In this document: piece by piece, positions 1 through 10,023 of the stretch | How the letters are laid out: each line of letters opens with the position of its first letter | Numbering within the stretch: position 1 is the first letter of the stretch | Assembly: GCA_964502095.1 (NCBI GenBank) | Contig: CAZCUF010000001.1 | Coordinates: forward strand, 62,001-126,000 | Source of the DNA: JACPVF01 sp964502095 | Lineage (GTDB): Bacteria > Chloroflexota > Anaerolineae > Anaerolineales > Villigracilaceae | Length of the DNA stretch: 64,000 nt | Direction of reading: 5' to 3' | Made by a program: the position numbers and the translations under genes | The notes under the pieces: generated by a model | Seen by the model: only the letters and a program-made list of their open reading frames with translations | Told to the model about the DNA's origin: nothing | The model's database searches: none

Positions 1-277
1 CCAAAAACGGAGGCAGGTCGCCGTCTTGAACGGTCACTTTCGATAGAAAGAAATCCGCCTGCTGAGCGCCGTCAATCTGGGCGCGCAAGTAGTGGTACGC
101 GCCGCGCAAAATTCCAACCGATTTTGCCCCGGCATATTGGTCATTAAACTGATTATTGAAGTAAGCGTTCCCTTCTGTAGCCTTGACGATGGCAAAATAA
201 ATATTCTGCGCCTTCACCTTTTGCCAGTTTATATAAGGGTCATAGGCGGAGACATCGATACCGTGTATGTAACTCAT
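1..277 (-). CDS. GH25-family lysozyme (muramidase), C-terminal part outside window
   Basis: Reading the minus strand from the ATG at 277 gives a 92-residue N-terminal fragment that runs off the left edge. It opens with GIDVSAYDPYINWQKVKAQN and continues with FAIVKATEG, the signature opening of glycoside hydrolase family 25: the Asp of GIDVS and the Glu of KATEG belong to the active-site region. Later GILRGAYHYLR fits the family's GxYHY strand. The start is supported by GGAGAGAA just upstream on the minus strand. No signal peptide precedes the domain. The family cleaves the MurNAc-GlcNAc beta-1,4 bond in peptidoglycan; a role in wall turnover, lysis or competition cannot be separated here because the rest is missing. 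Divergent from the Ada-like gene. Confidence 0.82.
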   Translation of the reverse strand, partial: MSYIHGIDVSAYDPYINWQKVKAQNIYFAIVKATEGNAYFNNQFNDQYAGAKSVGILRGAYHYLRAQIDGAQQADFFLSKVTVQDGDLPPFL

Positions 278-523
278 AATTTCTCTCCGAAGGAGTAAGA
301 ATGGGATAATTCTCAACGATTTGACGGCATTATGGTAGCATGAAAAGGAATTCAATACAAGCCGAACTTACGGATCGTTTCCCGCCCAAAGCTGATTCGG
401 AATCTGCGAAGTTTTTTCACTCCCAAAACCACGCCCGGCAAGCGCCTCAAGCAGAGCAAGAATCGGGTGGTCGTTCGGGATGGAGATTCATACAATAAGG
501 ACAATTCTTATCCGGAGACTTAC

Positions 524-1393
524 ATGAGCCCAATCCCCGAAAATTATCGCCAGTTGAATTCAGATTACCCAATGATCGAACGCGCCATCCGCTATCTCGA
601 AGAGAATGCATCCCACCAGCCGGAATTGAGCGAAATTGCCAGCGCGGTGGGATTGAGCGAATTCCACTTTCAACGCGTGTTTACACGCTGGGCGGGCATC
701 AGTCCCAAGCGTTTTTTACAATTTCTGACGAAAGAAAGCGCCAAGGAGTTGCTCGATCGATCCGAAAACCTGCTGGATACCACGCTTCAGGTGGGGCTTT
801 CAAGCCTGGGCCGCCTGCATGACCTGTTCATCACCACCGAAGCGGTTACGCCGGGAGAGTACAAGAGCCGTGGAATCGGCCTGACGATCCATTATGGACT
901 GCATCCAACTCCCTTCGGCCAGTGTTTAATCGGTGTAACGGAGCGCGGCATCTGCCATCTCAGCTTTGTAGAATCCAGCGAGGGCGGCGCGGTGGACGAA
1001 TTGGCGGCAGAATGGCAAAAAGCCAGAATGATCGAAAATCCGCGCAAAACAGAATCGTTCGTCGAGCCGATTTTCAACGTTGACCATCACCGCGATAAAC
1101 CTTTGCAGGTTTACCTGCGCGGCACGAACTTCCAGATCAAGGTTTGGGAGGCGCTGTTACAGATTCCGTCCGGACGTGTGAGCACCTATCAGCAGATCGC
1201 GGAGCAGGTTGGGCGTCCGGGCGCGACGCGGGCGGTAGGAACCGCCGTCGGTCACAATCCCGTCCCGGTTCTAATCCCATGTCACCGCGTCATTCGCAAA
1301 CTGGGCGAATTTGGAAATTACCGTTACGGCGCGGCGCGTAAAAAAGCTTTGCTCGGATGGGAACTTTCCAAAGCGCAATTCGAAACCGTTTAA
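524..1393 (+). CDS. AraC-type HTH fused to O6-methylguanine-DNA methyltransferase (Ada-like, no zinc domain)
   Basis: Predicted 289 aa. The first ~95 residues are an AraC-type helix-turn-helix region (MIERAIRYLEENASHQPELS, then SEIASAVGLSEFHFQRVF and a GEYKSRG end). The C-terminal half is an Ogt/AGT domain with the suicide cysteine motif IPCHRVIR (Cys about residue 253) and a GNYRYGAARKKALLGWE tail. Such proteins move methyl groups from O6-methylguanine to their own cysteine, and Ada homologues also activate repair genes. The N-terminal Ada zinc domain that repairs phosphotriesters and switches on E. coli Ada is absent, so alkylation sensing by that route is not expected. The ATG at 524 was chosen over the upstream GTG at 467 because GGAG lies 7 bases before it. 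A TACAAT at 491-496 could be a -10 box. Confidence 0.9.
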   Translation: MSPIPENYRQLNSDYPMIERAIRYLEENASHQPELSEIASAVGLSEFHFQRVFTRWAGISPKRFLQFLTKESAKELLDRSENLLDTTLQVGLSSLGRLHDLFITTEAVTPGEYKSRGIGLTIHYGLHPTPFGQCLIGVTERGICHLSFVESSEGGAVDELAAEWQKARMIENPRKTESFVEPIFNVDHHRDKPLQVYLRGTNFQIKVWEALLQIPSGRVSTYQQIAEQVGRPGATRAVGTAVGHNPVPVLIPCHRVIRKLGEFGNYRYGAARKKALLGWELSKAQFETV

Positions 1394-1403
1394 TGGAGTG
1401 AGA

Positions 1404-2336
1404 GTGAAAACAAGAATCTGGATTGCGCTGGTCGCTTTGTATATTGTTTGGGGATCCACGTACCTTGCCATTCGTTTCGCTGTCGAGAGCATTCCCCCAT
1501 TTCTTTCGGCGGGTTTGCGCTTTTTGATCGCCGGTTTGATGCTGGTCGCGTGGCGGCGCACAGCAGGCGATCCGTGGCCATCCGCGCGTCAATGGCGGTC
1601 TGTTGGCATCGTTGGATTCTTGCTTTTGCTCGGCGGAAATGGCATGGTCTCGTTCGCGGAACAATACATCCCCTCGGGAATCTCGGCGTTGATTGTGGGC
1701 ACCGTGCCAATGTGGCTGACGGTGTTCGAGGCTGTTCGGCCTCAAGGCGCGCGCCCCGGATGGCAATCGATCCTGGGTTTATTAATCGGTTTCGGCGGAA
1801 TTTTCCTGCTCGTCGGCCCGGCCGAATTCAACAATTCACAATCGCAAACCAACTGGCTCGGATTAGCCGCGATTTTTTTGGCGCCGTTCCTGTGGGCGCT
1901 GGGTTCGATCTACAGCCGAAACGCGGACATGCCCGCGTCCACCTTGATGAGCACCGGTACGGAAATGTTGATGGGCAGTGTTTCGCTGTTCATCTTCAGT
2001 GTGCTGACGAGAGAATGGCGCGGTTTCAACTTCGCGCAAGTTGCCTTTTCATCCTGGCTGGGACTCGCGTATTTGATCACTTTCGGGTCGTTAATCGGGT
2101 TCGTAGCCTATGGCTGGTTACTGCACAACGCGCCGGTATCGCTCGTAGGAACTTATGCTTACGTCAACCCGCTGGTTGCCATCCTGCTGGGAAGCTGGCT
2201 GGCGTCCGAAACATTGAACGCGCGTATCGTCATCGCCGCGCTGATTATCGTTGGCTCCGTTGTTCTGATTAACACCTCGAAACAATCGGAGATCGTCCAG
2301 GCGGAAGAAGAGGCGGCTCCTCCCGCGGCCGATTAA
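1404..2336 (+). CDS. EamA/DMT-superfamily transporter (YedA-like)
   Basis: Predicted 310 aa, about ten hydrophobic segments, two tandem EamA repeats. The opening LYIVWGSTYLAIRFAVESIP and the later FGSLIGFVAYGWLLHNAPVS and YAYVNPLVAILLGSWLASE are typical of the YedA/RhaT branch of the drug/metabolite transporter superfamily. Members export or import small metabolites such as amino acids; the substrate here cannot be read from sequence. The GTG at 1404 was chosen because GGAGTGA lies immediately upstream, and an earlier start would lie inside the preceding methyltransferase gene. It begins 10 bases after that gene stops, so the two are probably cotranscribed. The C-terminus is short, polar and acidic. 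Confidence 0.88.
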   Translation: MKTRIWIALVALYIVWGSTYLAIRFAVESIPPFLSAGLRFLIAGLMLVAWRRTAGDPWPSARQWRSVGIVGFLLLLGGNGMVSFAEQYIPSGISALIVGTVPMWLTVFEAVRPQGARPGWQSILGLLIGFGGIFLLVGPAEFNNSQSQTNWLGLAAIFLAPFLWALGSIYSRNADMPASTLMSTGTEMLMGSVSLFIFSVLTREWRGFNFAQVAFSSWLGLAYLITFGSLIGFVAYGWLLHNAPVSLVGTYAYVNPLVAILLGSWLASETLNARIVIAALIIVGSVVLINTSKQSEIVQAEEEAAPPAAD

Positions 2337-2347
2337 TAAAGATCAAA

Positions 2348-3277
2348 CTACTCTGTCTGCCTTACTTTTTCCATCATCCGGCAAAAAGAACACAGTTCAG
2401 GGGCGGAAGTGGGCTGTCCGCAATTCGAGCACGGATGCAAATGCAATTCCCGGGTTTCCCGCTCTTGAAACAAGCCGTTCTTGCGCGCTTCGAGGAAGCG
2501 CAGATAAAAGGTGAGTTTGGCGCCGGGGCGCTCTGTTTCGAGCTGGTTGAGCAGTTCCTTGTAATAAATGGAAGTGGAACCGACAGCAAACGGGCATTCC
2601 TCATAAATATATTCGATGCCGCGCGCGATGGCGTAAGCCGTCATTTCGCGTTCGTAAAAGCGGCAGAGCGGCTTGACCTTGCGCGCCAGCCCGTCAGCGG
2701 CGGGCAGAACCGGTCCCTGACGCAAGAGAAAGTCGCCTTCCCAAACCAGCGTGTTGCCGAATAAAACCGAGGCTTCATCGTCGAGATTATGGCCGGTCGC
2801 CAGTACATCATAGCCAAGGTCGCGCGCGATGCGATTCATCTCATGCCGCTTGGTCAGTCCACACACCGCGCAGGGCTTGCCGTGTCCGCGATGCGAAATT
2901 TCCGAAAGCGCCGGGATGGGTTGCCCGTATTCACTCTCGATGTCAACAATGTGAAGTTTTAAATTATTTTCATTCGCGAACTTCTCAGTCAGCCTCTGCG
3001 ACTCGTGCGAGTAGCCGATGCCCCCGTCAATGCCGAGGCCGAGATACAGACCGTCAGCCCGATAGCCAAGCCGCACAAGAATATCCCACAGCGAGAGCGA
3101 GTCCTTGCCGCCTGAAACCGCGACCAGAATCCGCTCGTCAGGCGCGAACATACTATATTTCTTAATAAAGCGCTCGGTCTGCTCAGGCACCCATTCAAGA
3201 TAATGCTCTTTACATAACGCCAGTTTGTGCTGGCGCATATTGACCGAGGCTTTGGCCCCGCATTTTTTACATTTCAT
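2348..3277 (-). CDS. ttuA: TtuA-like tRNA 2-thiouridine synthetase (TtcA/TtuA family)
   Basis: Predicted 309 aa. An N-terminal zinc site (Cys3, Cys6, Cys22, His25) is followed by an ATP-pyrophosphatase P-loop SGGKDS at residues 55-60. Three cysteines, Cys136 and Cys139 (KPCAVCG) and Cys228 (EECP), match the [4Fe-4S] ligand pattern of TtuA. A second zinc-ribbon-like motif (HPCSNCG...LCSFC) closes the protein. In Thermus this enzyme adenylates U54 in the tRNA T-loop and adds sulfur from the carrier TtuB to give 2-thioribothymidine. The next gene upstream on the same strand encodes a ThiS/MoaD-like carrier ending in Gly-Gly, which supports the TtuA branch over TtcA. No clear Shine-Dalgarno precedes the ATG. 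The exact tRNA position modified is inferred. Confidence 0.85.
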   Translation of the reverse strand: MKCKKCGAKASVNMRQHKLALCKEHYLEWVPEQTERFIKKYSMFAPDERILVAVSGGKDSLSLWDILVRLGYRADGLYLGLGIDGGIGYSHESQRLTEKFANENNLKLHIVDIESEYGQPIPALSEISHRGHGKPCAVCGLTKRHEMNRIARDLGYDVLATGHNLDDEASVLFGNTLVWEGDFLLRQGPVLPAADGLARKVKPLCRFYEREMTAYAIARGIEYIYEECPFAVGSTSIYYKELLNQLETERPGAKLTFYLRFLEARKNGLFQERETRELHLHPCSNCGQPTSAPELCSFCRMMEKVRQTE

Positions 3278-3286
3278 AGTTTTGTT

Positions 3287-3331
3287 ATGTCATTGCGAGG
3301 AGCGAACGGTAGTGAGCGGCGAAGCAACGAC
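3287..3331. repeat. REP-like palindromic element, single copy here
   Basis: Between ttuA and ttuB lies a GC-rich unit beginning GTCATTGCGAGGAGCGAACG and ending GAGCGGCGAAGCAACGAC. I recognise this general GTCATTGCGAG...GCGAAGCAA pattern as a dispersed repeat found in many bacterial genomes. I saw no second copy in this window. Its position directly upstream of ttuA replaces any normal ribosome-binding site. Confidence 0.5.
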
Positions 3332-3332
3332 A

Positions 3333-3527
3333 TTACCCTCCAGAGATCACCGCGACCAACTTTACCTCGTCGCCGTCTCTCAAAATTTCATCGTCGAGAA
3401 TCATCTCGCCGTCGCGTATGGCAATAACCGACTCCGGCACGATGTTATTTTTCTTCAGCGCATCCAACAGCATCATGCCCGGGCGCGTATCATATTCCTT
3501 GTCTCGCAGAATTAATTTGACCGTCAT
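3333..3527 (-). CDS. ttuB: ThiS/MoaD/TtuB-like sulfur-carrier protein
   Basis: Predicted 64 aa with the beta-grasp pattern of ubiquitin-like sulfur carriers and a C-terminal VISGG. The terminal Gly-Gly is the site that is adenylated and converted to a thiocarboxylate in this family. The gene lies 55 bases upstream of the TtuA-like gene on the same strand, which points to tRNA thiolation rather than thiamine or molybdopterin synthesis; no thi or moa genes are nearby. On the minus strand AAGGAGTGCC precedes the ATG at 3527. The E1-like activating enzyme needed to charge it is not in this window. Confidence 0.8.
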   Translation of the reverse strand: MTVKLILRDKEYDTRPGMMLLDALKKNNIVPESVIAIRDGEMILDDEILRDGDEVKLVAVISGG

Positions 3528-3626
3528 GGCACTCCTTCGGGAAATTTATTCTACCTTAAAACCCATGACTTCTGACGCTTGACAGCCCATTTGGCATGCC
3601 GTAGCATAGAGTCACGAGGTTCATTC

Positions 3627-4829
3627 ATGCGCATCGGAATGATGGTGGATACCTACAAGCCCCACGTCAGCGGCATCACCAATTACATTGACCTGAATAA
3701 ACGTTACCTTGAAAAAGCGGGGCACGAGGTATTCGTCTTCACGTTCGGCGATCTCGAATATCAGGATGACGAGCCCCGAGTCTTTCGCAGTCCGGGCCTG
3801 CCGCTGGCCGATACGGGGTATTACCTGTCTTTGAGATATTCACGCGCCGCCCGCAAAGTTCTCCAAATCATGGATGTGGCCCATGTGCATCACCCCTTTC
3901 TAAGCGGACGCCTCGCCCTGCACTACTGCCGCCCGCTGGAAATCCCGATCATCTTCACCAACCACACGCGTTACGATCTATACGCGCAAGCCTATCTTCC
4001 GATCGTGCCGGAGGAACTCGGTCAGAGTCTCCTGCAAGCCTATATGCCTTCATTCTGCGCAGCGATGGATCTGGTCATCTCACCCTCGGCAGGCATGGAA
4101 AAAATTCTGCGCCAGCTCGGCGTGGAAAGCCGCATCGAGATCGTCCCCAACGGCGTCGATCTACGGCCTTTCCATGAAGCCAGCCCATTATCTCGCGCTG
4201 AATTTGGATACAAGGAAGACGACATCCTGCTCGTCTACGCGGGGCGCGTGGCCGTTGAAAAGAATCTCGATCTACTATTGCGCTCGTTCGCGGGAGTCTC
4301 ACAAGCGCTCGATAACGTCCGTCTCTTGATCGTGGGCGGCGGCCCGAAGCCGATTCAAGAGGAGCTGAATTCACTGATTGTGGAATTGGGGATTGTAAAC
4401 CGCGTCCGCTTTACCGGCATGATCAATTACAACGAACTGCCTTCCTATCTCGCCATGTGCAATGTTTTCGTCACAGCCTCAGTCACAGAAGTTCATCCGC
4501 TTTCGGTGATCGAAGGCATGGCCGCCGGTCTGCCAATCGTCGGCATTCAATCGCCGGGAGTAGGCGACACAGTCGAAGAAGGCGTGACCGGTTTTCTCTC
4601 GACTCACGACCTGGCCGCGTACACCGCCAAATTAACCCGCCTCTGCCTGGACCCAAAACTGATTCGGCAAATGGGCGCCTCCGCCCGAAAAGCCTCCACA
4701 CAATACGCCATCGAGCGCACCTCTCAACTGATCCTCAAGCATTACGAACGACTCGTTTACGACTCACAGCCGCGTCAACGACGCTGGGATGCGCGTTTGC
4801 GAAACATGCTGGGACGGTTCTTAACCTGA
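3627..4829 (+). CDS. GT4-family glycosyltransferase
   Basis: Predicted 400 aa with the two-Rossmann-fold layout of GT-B enzymes. The N-terminal part begins MRIGMMVDTYKPHVSGITNY, typical of GT4 proteins that act on lipid or mannosyl acceptors. The C-terminal domain holds VYAGRVAVEKNLDLLL and the nucleotide-sugar binding Ex7E region TEVHPLSVIEGMAAGLP. Relatives include diacylglycerol glucosyltransferases and phosphatidylinositol mannosyltransferases, so membrane glycolipid synthesis is a reasonable guess; donor and acceptor are unknown. The ATG at 3627 has GAGGT just upstream and matches the normal family start, so the TTG/ATG codons further upstream were not used. Confidence 0.85.
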   Translation: MRIGMMVDTYKPHVSGITNYIDLNKRYLEKAGHEVFVFTFGDLEYQDDEPRVFRSPGLPLADTGYYLSLRYSRAARKVLQIMDVAHVHHPFLSGRLALHYCRPLEIPIIFTNHTRYDLYAQAYLPIVPEELGQSLLQAYMPSFCAAMDLVISPSAGMEKILRQLGVESRIEIVPNGVDLRPFHEASPLSRAEFGYKEDDILLVYAGRVAVEKNLDLLLRSFAGVSQALDNVRLLIVGGGPKPIQEELNSLIVELGIVNRVRFTGMINYNELPSYLAMCNVFVTASVTEVHPLSVIEGMAAGLPIVGIQSPGVGDTVEEGVTGFLSTHDLAAYTAKLTRLCLDPKLIRQMGASARKASTQYAIERTSQLILKHYERLVYDSQPRQRRWDARLRNMLGRFLT

Positions 4830-4889
4830 TTTATAATCGCAAACAGCCCGTTTGTTTACTTGCACCCCTGCGTGGCGAAACCAACGCCG

Positions 4890-5246
4890 ATGAAATCCTC
4901 ACACAACAAACAAGTCGGACAATGGGGCGAACGCATCGCCGCGGATTTTCTCATCGCACAAGGCTGTGCTGTTCTCGCCTCCAATGTCCGCACGCCATAC
5001 GGGGAGATCGACCTCATCGCGCGCCGCGGCGAGATCACGATCTTCGTCGAAGTAAAAACGCGCACGTCCAATAAACTCGGCTTGCCCGAAGAAGCCGTCA
5101 CGCCGCGCAAACGCGAGCACATGCTGGCCGCCGCCGAACATTATGCCGCCGAGCAGGAAATCGATCACTGGCAGATCGATGTGATTGCCATCGAGGGGAA
5201 ACCCGGCTCGACGCCGAAGATTACTCATTTTGAAAATGCAATCTAA
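4890..5246 (+). CDS. yraN: YraN family protein (UPF0102), restriction-endonuclease-like fold
   Basis: Predicted 118 aa. The order GQWGERIAADFLIAQG, RTPYGEIDLIARRGE and IFVEVKTRTS is diagnostic of YraN/UPF0102. The Asp of EIDL and the Glu and Lys of EVKTR form the PD-(D/E)xK-like core. The family is widespread and conserved but its biochemical role is still unsettled; a nuclease or DNA-processing role is inferred from the fold. A TTG at 4860 would add ten residues, but the family usually starts near the ATG at 4890. TATAAT at 4832-4837 may be its -10 box. The end overlaps the start of miaA by 11 bases, so the two are likely coupled. Confidence 0.85.
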   Translation: MKSSHNKQVGQWGERIAADFLIAQGCAVLASNVRTPYGEIDLIARRGEITIFVEVKTRTSNKLGLPEEAVTPRKREHMLAAAEHYAAEQEIDHWQIDVIAIEGKPGSTPKITHFENAI

Positions 5247-6207
5247 GACCTCATCCCCTCTCCCAAAAGGAAAGGGGAATCATTCATACCTCATCCTCCT
5301 CGTTGGGCCAACCGCTGTTGGCAAAACCGAGACAGCCATTCAACTGGCCGAACGACTCAACGGCGAGATCGTCTCAGCGGATTCGCGTCTCTTTTACCGC
5401 GGCATGGATATCGGCACGGCCAAGCCATCACATGTTGAACAGGCGCGCGTCCCTCATCATTTAATTGACATTGCCAATCCCGGCGAAACCATGAGTCTGG
5501 CCGTCTTTCAACAAAAGGCACGGCAGGTTATCGCCGAGATACAAGAGCGCGGCAGACTGCCCTTCCTCGTAGGCGGCACGGGACAATACATGCGCGCCGT
5601 TACTGAAGGATGGACGCCGCCGGAGGTAAAACCTGACGAGCGTTTGAGGAATGAGTTAGGAAAGATGAAAGAGGAAAGAGGAGCGGATTGGCTACACGAT
5701 AAACTCAAAGTACTCGATTCCGCCGCGGCGGAGAAGATCGACCCGCGAAATTTCCGCCGGACGATTCGCGCGCTGGAGGTGATCATGACAACCGGCAGAA
5801 AGTTTTCAGAACAGCGCGGTCAACGAGAATCTCCCTATCGTTTGATCACGGTTGGGCTGAGGCGTTCACGCGAGGAGTTGTACGCGCGGATCGACGCGCG
5901 CATCGAGTCAATGTTTGCGCTGGGCCTCGTGGCTGAGGTCCGCGCCTTGATGGCGAAAGGCTATTCATCCGAACTGCCGTCAATGTCTGGAATCGGATAT
6001 CGCGAAACCGTCAGGGTAGTAAACGGCGAATTAAGCGAGGAGCAGGCTAAGGTCGAGATGAGACGCGCTACGCGTATTTTCGTACGCAGGCAGGCCAACT
6101 GGTTTAAAGAATCCGATCCGAAAATCCGCTGGTTCGAGGCCGGCGCGCAGAATGTCATTGATCAGATTCAAACTTATATTCAAGATCGGCTTGCGGCGAA
6201 TAATTGA
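5236..6207 (+). CDS. miaA: tRNA dimethylallyltransferase (MiaA)
   Basis: Predicted 323 aa, normal for the family. It carries the P-loop LLVGPTAVGKTETA, the DSRLFYRGMDIGTAKP substrate region, PHHLIDIANPGE, FLVGGTGQYMRAV and the C-terminal SMSGIGYRE motif. MiaA adds a dimethylallyl group to N6 of A37 in tRNAs that read codons starting with U, which steadies codon pairing and is the first step toward ms2i6A. The ATG at 5236 lies inside the end of yraN. The first ~15 residues are polar and not part of the core fold. The stop codon overlaps the -35 box of the next gene's promoter. Confidence 0.96.
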   Translation: MQSKTSSPLPKGKGNHSYLILLVGPTAVGKTETAIQLAERLNGEIVSADSRLFYRGMDIGTAKPSHVEQARVPHHLIDIANPGETMSLAVFQQKARQVIAEIQERGRLPFLVGGTGQYMRAVTEGWTPPEVKPDERLRNELGKMKEERGADWLHDKLKVLDSAAAEKIDPRNFRRTIRALEVIMTTGRKFSEQRGQRESPYRLITVGLRRSREELYARIDARIESMFALGLVAEVRALMAKGYSSELPSMSGIGYRETVRVVNGELSEEQAKVEMRRATRIFVRRQANWFKESDPKIRWFEAGAQNVIDQIQTYIQDRLAANN

Positions 6208-6232
6208 CTTAATAATTTTTCAACGCTATACT
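6204..6232 (+). promoter_or_regulatory. Sigma70-type promoter of the acyl-CoA ligase gene
   Basis: TTGACT at 6204-6209 and TATACT at 6227-6232 are separated by 17 bases, a near-consensus arrangement. The predicted start of transcription is close to 6239, leaving a short leader with a GAGGAGGAAA ribosome-binding site before the ATG at 6267. Confidence 0.75.
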
Positions 6233-6266
6233 TCTCCTATCCCAAAAAACCAGCGAGGAGGAAACC

Positions 6267-7979
6267 ATGAATGATCGTCCCTGGATCGAGCATTACGACA
6301 AAGGGGTGCCTGCCAGCCTCGAATATCCAGAAGCGCCGTTGTTTCACTTTTTAGAGGAGTCGGCGCGCAAATATCCCGACCGCGCCTGCACGATCTTTAA
6401 AGGCGCGGTCGTTACGTATAAAGAGATGAACGAGATCACGGATCATATCGCGGCCGCATTGGCCGCGATGGGCGTAAAGAAGGGCGACCGCGTGGGAATC
6501 TTCATGCCGAATACGCCGCAGTTCGTGATGGCCTATTATGGAATTTTGAAAGCGGGCGGCGTGGTGGTGGCAACCAACCCGCTCTACACGCCTCCCGAGA
6601 TCGCGCACCAGGCTAACGATTCGGGCGTGGAAATCATGTTCGTGATGACCAATTTCTACAAGACGATCAAGGCCGCCCAGCCGAATACCGGAATCAAAAA
6701 ATTGATCGTAACGAATCTGAAGGAGACTCTGCCCCCGCTTCTACGCGTCCTGTTTACGCTGGCACGCGAGAAGAAAGGCGGATTCCGCATCGAGGGCGGG
6801 CTGGCGGAAGGCGACGTCTGGTTTCAGGACCTGTTGAAGCAATATGCCAGTTCCCCGCGTCCCAAACTGGATATCAGTCCGGAGGACACCTGCCTGTTCC
6901 AATATTCCGGTGGCACGACCGGCGTTGCAAAGGCGGCAGTCGCCCTCCATCGCAACGTGGTTGCCAATACACTGCAGATCAAGAATTGGTTCGTCAATTT
7001 CGAGGAGGGCAAGGAAACCGTATTGATGGCCATTCCACTGTTCCACGTCTATGGCATGGTGGCAGGCATGAACTTTGCAATGGCTTCCAGCGCCGCAATG
7101 GTCATGGTCCCCAATCCGCGCGATATTTCCGATGTGCTGGAGAATATCAGCAAATATCACCCGACTACCTTCCCCGGTGTGCCGACGTTGTACAATGCGA
7201 TCAATAATCGGCCTGAAGTCAAAGCCGGAAAAATCAGCCTGCGTTCGATCAAAGCCTGTATCTCCGGCTCCGCGCCGTTACTGCGCGAAACCAAGGAAAC
7301 GTTCGAGGCTTTGAGCGGCGGAAAGCTTTTCGAAGGATACGGTCTTTCTGAAGCGCCGACGGCCACGCACTGTAACCCACTCAACGGCGTGAACAAGACC
7401 GGCTCCATCGGCATGCCGCTCCCCGATGTGAATTGCAAGATCATTAGCCTCGATGACGGCGAGACCGAAATGCCGCAGGGCGAGATCGGAGAACTCGTCA
7501 TTCACGGGCCGCAGGTGATGAAGGGCTATCACAACATGCCCACGGAAACCGCCAACAGCCTGCGCACTTTGAAAGACGGCCAGGTCTGGTTGTTCACAGG
7601 CGACATCGCGCAAATGGACGGGGACGGATATTTCTTCATTGTGGACCGCAAAAAGGAACTCATCAAGCCGGGCGGATTCCAAGTCTGGCCGCGCGAGGTG
7701 GAGGAGGCGATTGCCGCGCATCCGAAAGTGCTGGAAGTGGGCGTGGCGGGCATTCCCGATCCGTATCGCGGCGAGACGGTGAAAGCGTGGATCGTCCTTA
7801 AACCGGGCCAGGAAGCGACAGCCGATGAGATCAAAGCCTGGTGCAAGGAACGGCTGGCCGCATACAAAGTGCCCACCCACTATGAGTTCAGAAGCGAACT
7901 GCCGAAGACAACCGTTGGAAAAATTCTGCGGCGCGAACTGGTGCGACAGCACAAGGAAACAGAAAAAGCAAAAGGGTAG
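6267..7979 (+). CDS. Long-chain fatty acid--CoA ligase (FadD-like)
   Basis: Predicted 570 aa, typical length. ANL-superfamily motifs appear in order: the ATP-binding YSGGTTGVAK (near residue 215), FEGYGLSEAPT, FTGDIAQMDGDGYFFIVDRKKELIK, and PKTTVGKILRREL with the catalytic lysine of the C-terminal domain. These enzymes activate fatty acids to acyl-AMP and then acyl-CoA for beta-oxidation or lipid synthesis at the inner membrane face. The first 30 residues (RPWIEHYDKGVP, then FHFLEESARKYPD) match FadD-type proteins. It stands alone with its own strong promoter and ribosome-binding site and ends at a terminator. The acyl chain length used is not evident. Confidence 0.9.
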   Translation: MNDRPWIEHYDKGVPASLEYPEAPLFHFLEESARKYPDRACTIFKGAVVTYKEMNEITDHIAAALAAMGVKKGDRVGIFMPNTPQFVMAYYGILKAGGVVVATNPLYTPPEIAHQANDSGVEIMFVMTNFYKTIKAAQPNTGIKKLIVTNLKETLPPLLRVLFTLAREKKGGFRIEGGLAEGDVWFQDLLKQYASSPRPKLDISPEDTCLFQYSGGTTGVAKAAVALHRNVVANTLQIKNWFVNFEEGKETVLMAIPLFHVYGMVAGMNFAMASSAAMVMVPNPRDISDVLENISKYHPTTFPGVPTLYNAINNRPEVKAGKISLRSIKACISGSAPLLRETKETFEALSGGKLFEGYGLSEAPTATHCNPLNGVNKTGSIGMPLPDVNCKIISLDDGETEMPQGEIGELVIHGPQVMKGYHNMPTETANSLRTLKDGQVWLFTGDIAQMDGDGYFFIVDRKKELIKPGGFQVWPREVEEAIAAHPKVLEVGVAGIPDPYRGETVKAWIVLKPGQEATADEIKAWCKERLAAYKVPTHYEFRSELPKTTVGKILRRELVRQHKETEKAKG

Positions 7980-7999
7980 TCCACAATTTTTGTGGAATG

Positions 8000-8035
8000 A
8001 AAAAGCGCAATTCCTTCATCGGAATTGCGCTTTTT
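8000..8035. terminator. Bidirectional intrinsic terminator
   Basis: AAAAAGCGCAATTCC (8000-8014) pairs perfectly with GGAATTGCGCTTTTT (8021-8035) around a 6-base loop. The A- and T-runs on either side let it end both the acyl-CoA ligase transcript and the convergent ftsH transcript. Confidence 0.9.
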
Positions 8036-8050
8036 ATTTTAGCTTTTTTA

Positions 8051-9913
<1,863 letters not shown>

Positions 9914-10023
9914 GGAATCCTCCAAAAGTGGTGCTCAGATTATACCAAGTCCAAGATAAAGATGCCGGTACAGAACGTTTCCTTATATGGATTTCTAACA
10001 AATTTGGGCTGAAAACCGCCGAT

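Noticed and set aside
1448..2272. A 274-codon frame overlapping the EamA transporter in another frame
   Set aside because: The transporter frame has family motifs and a ribosome-binding site; this one has neither.
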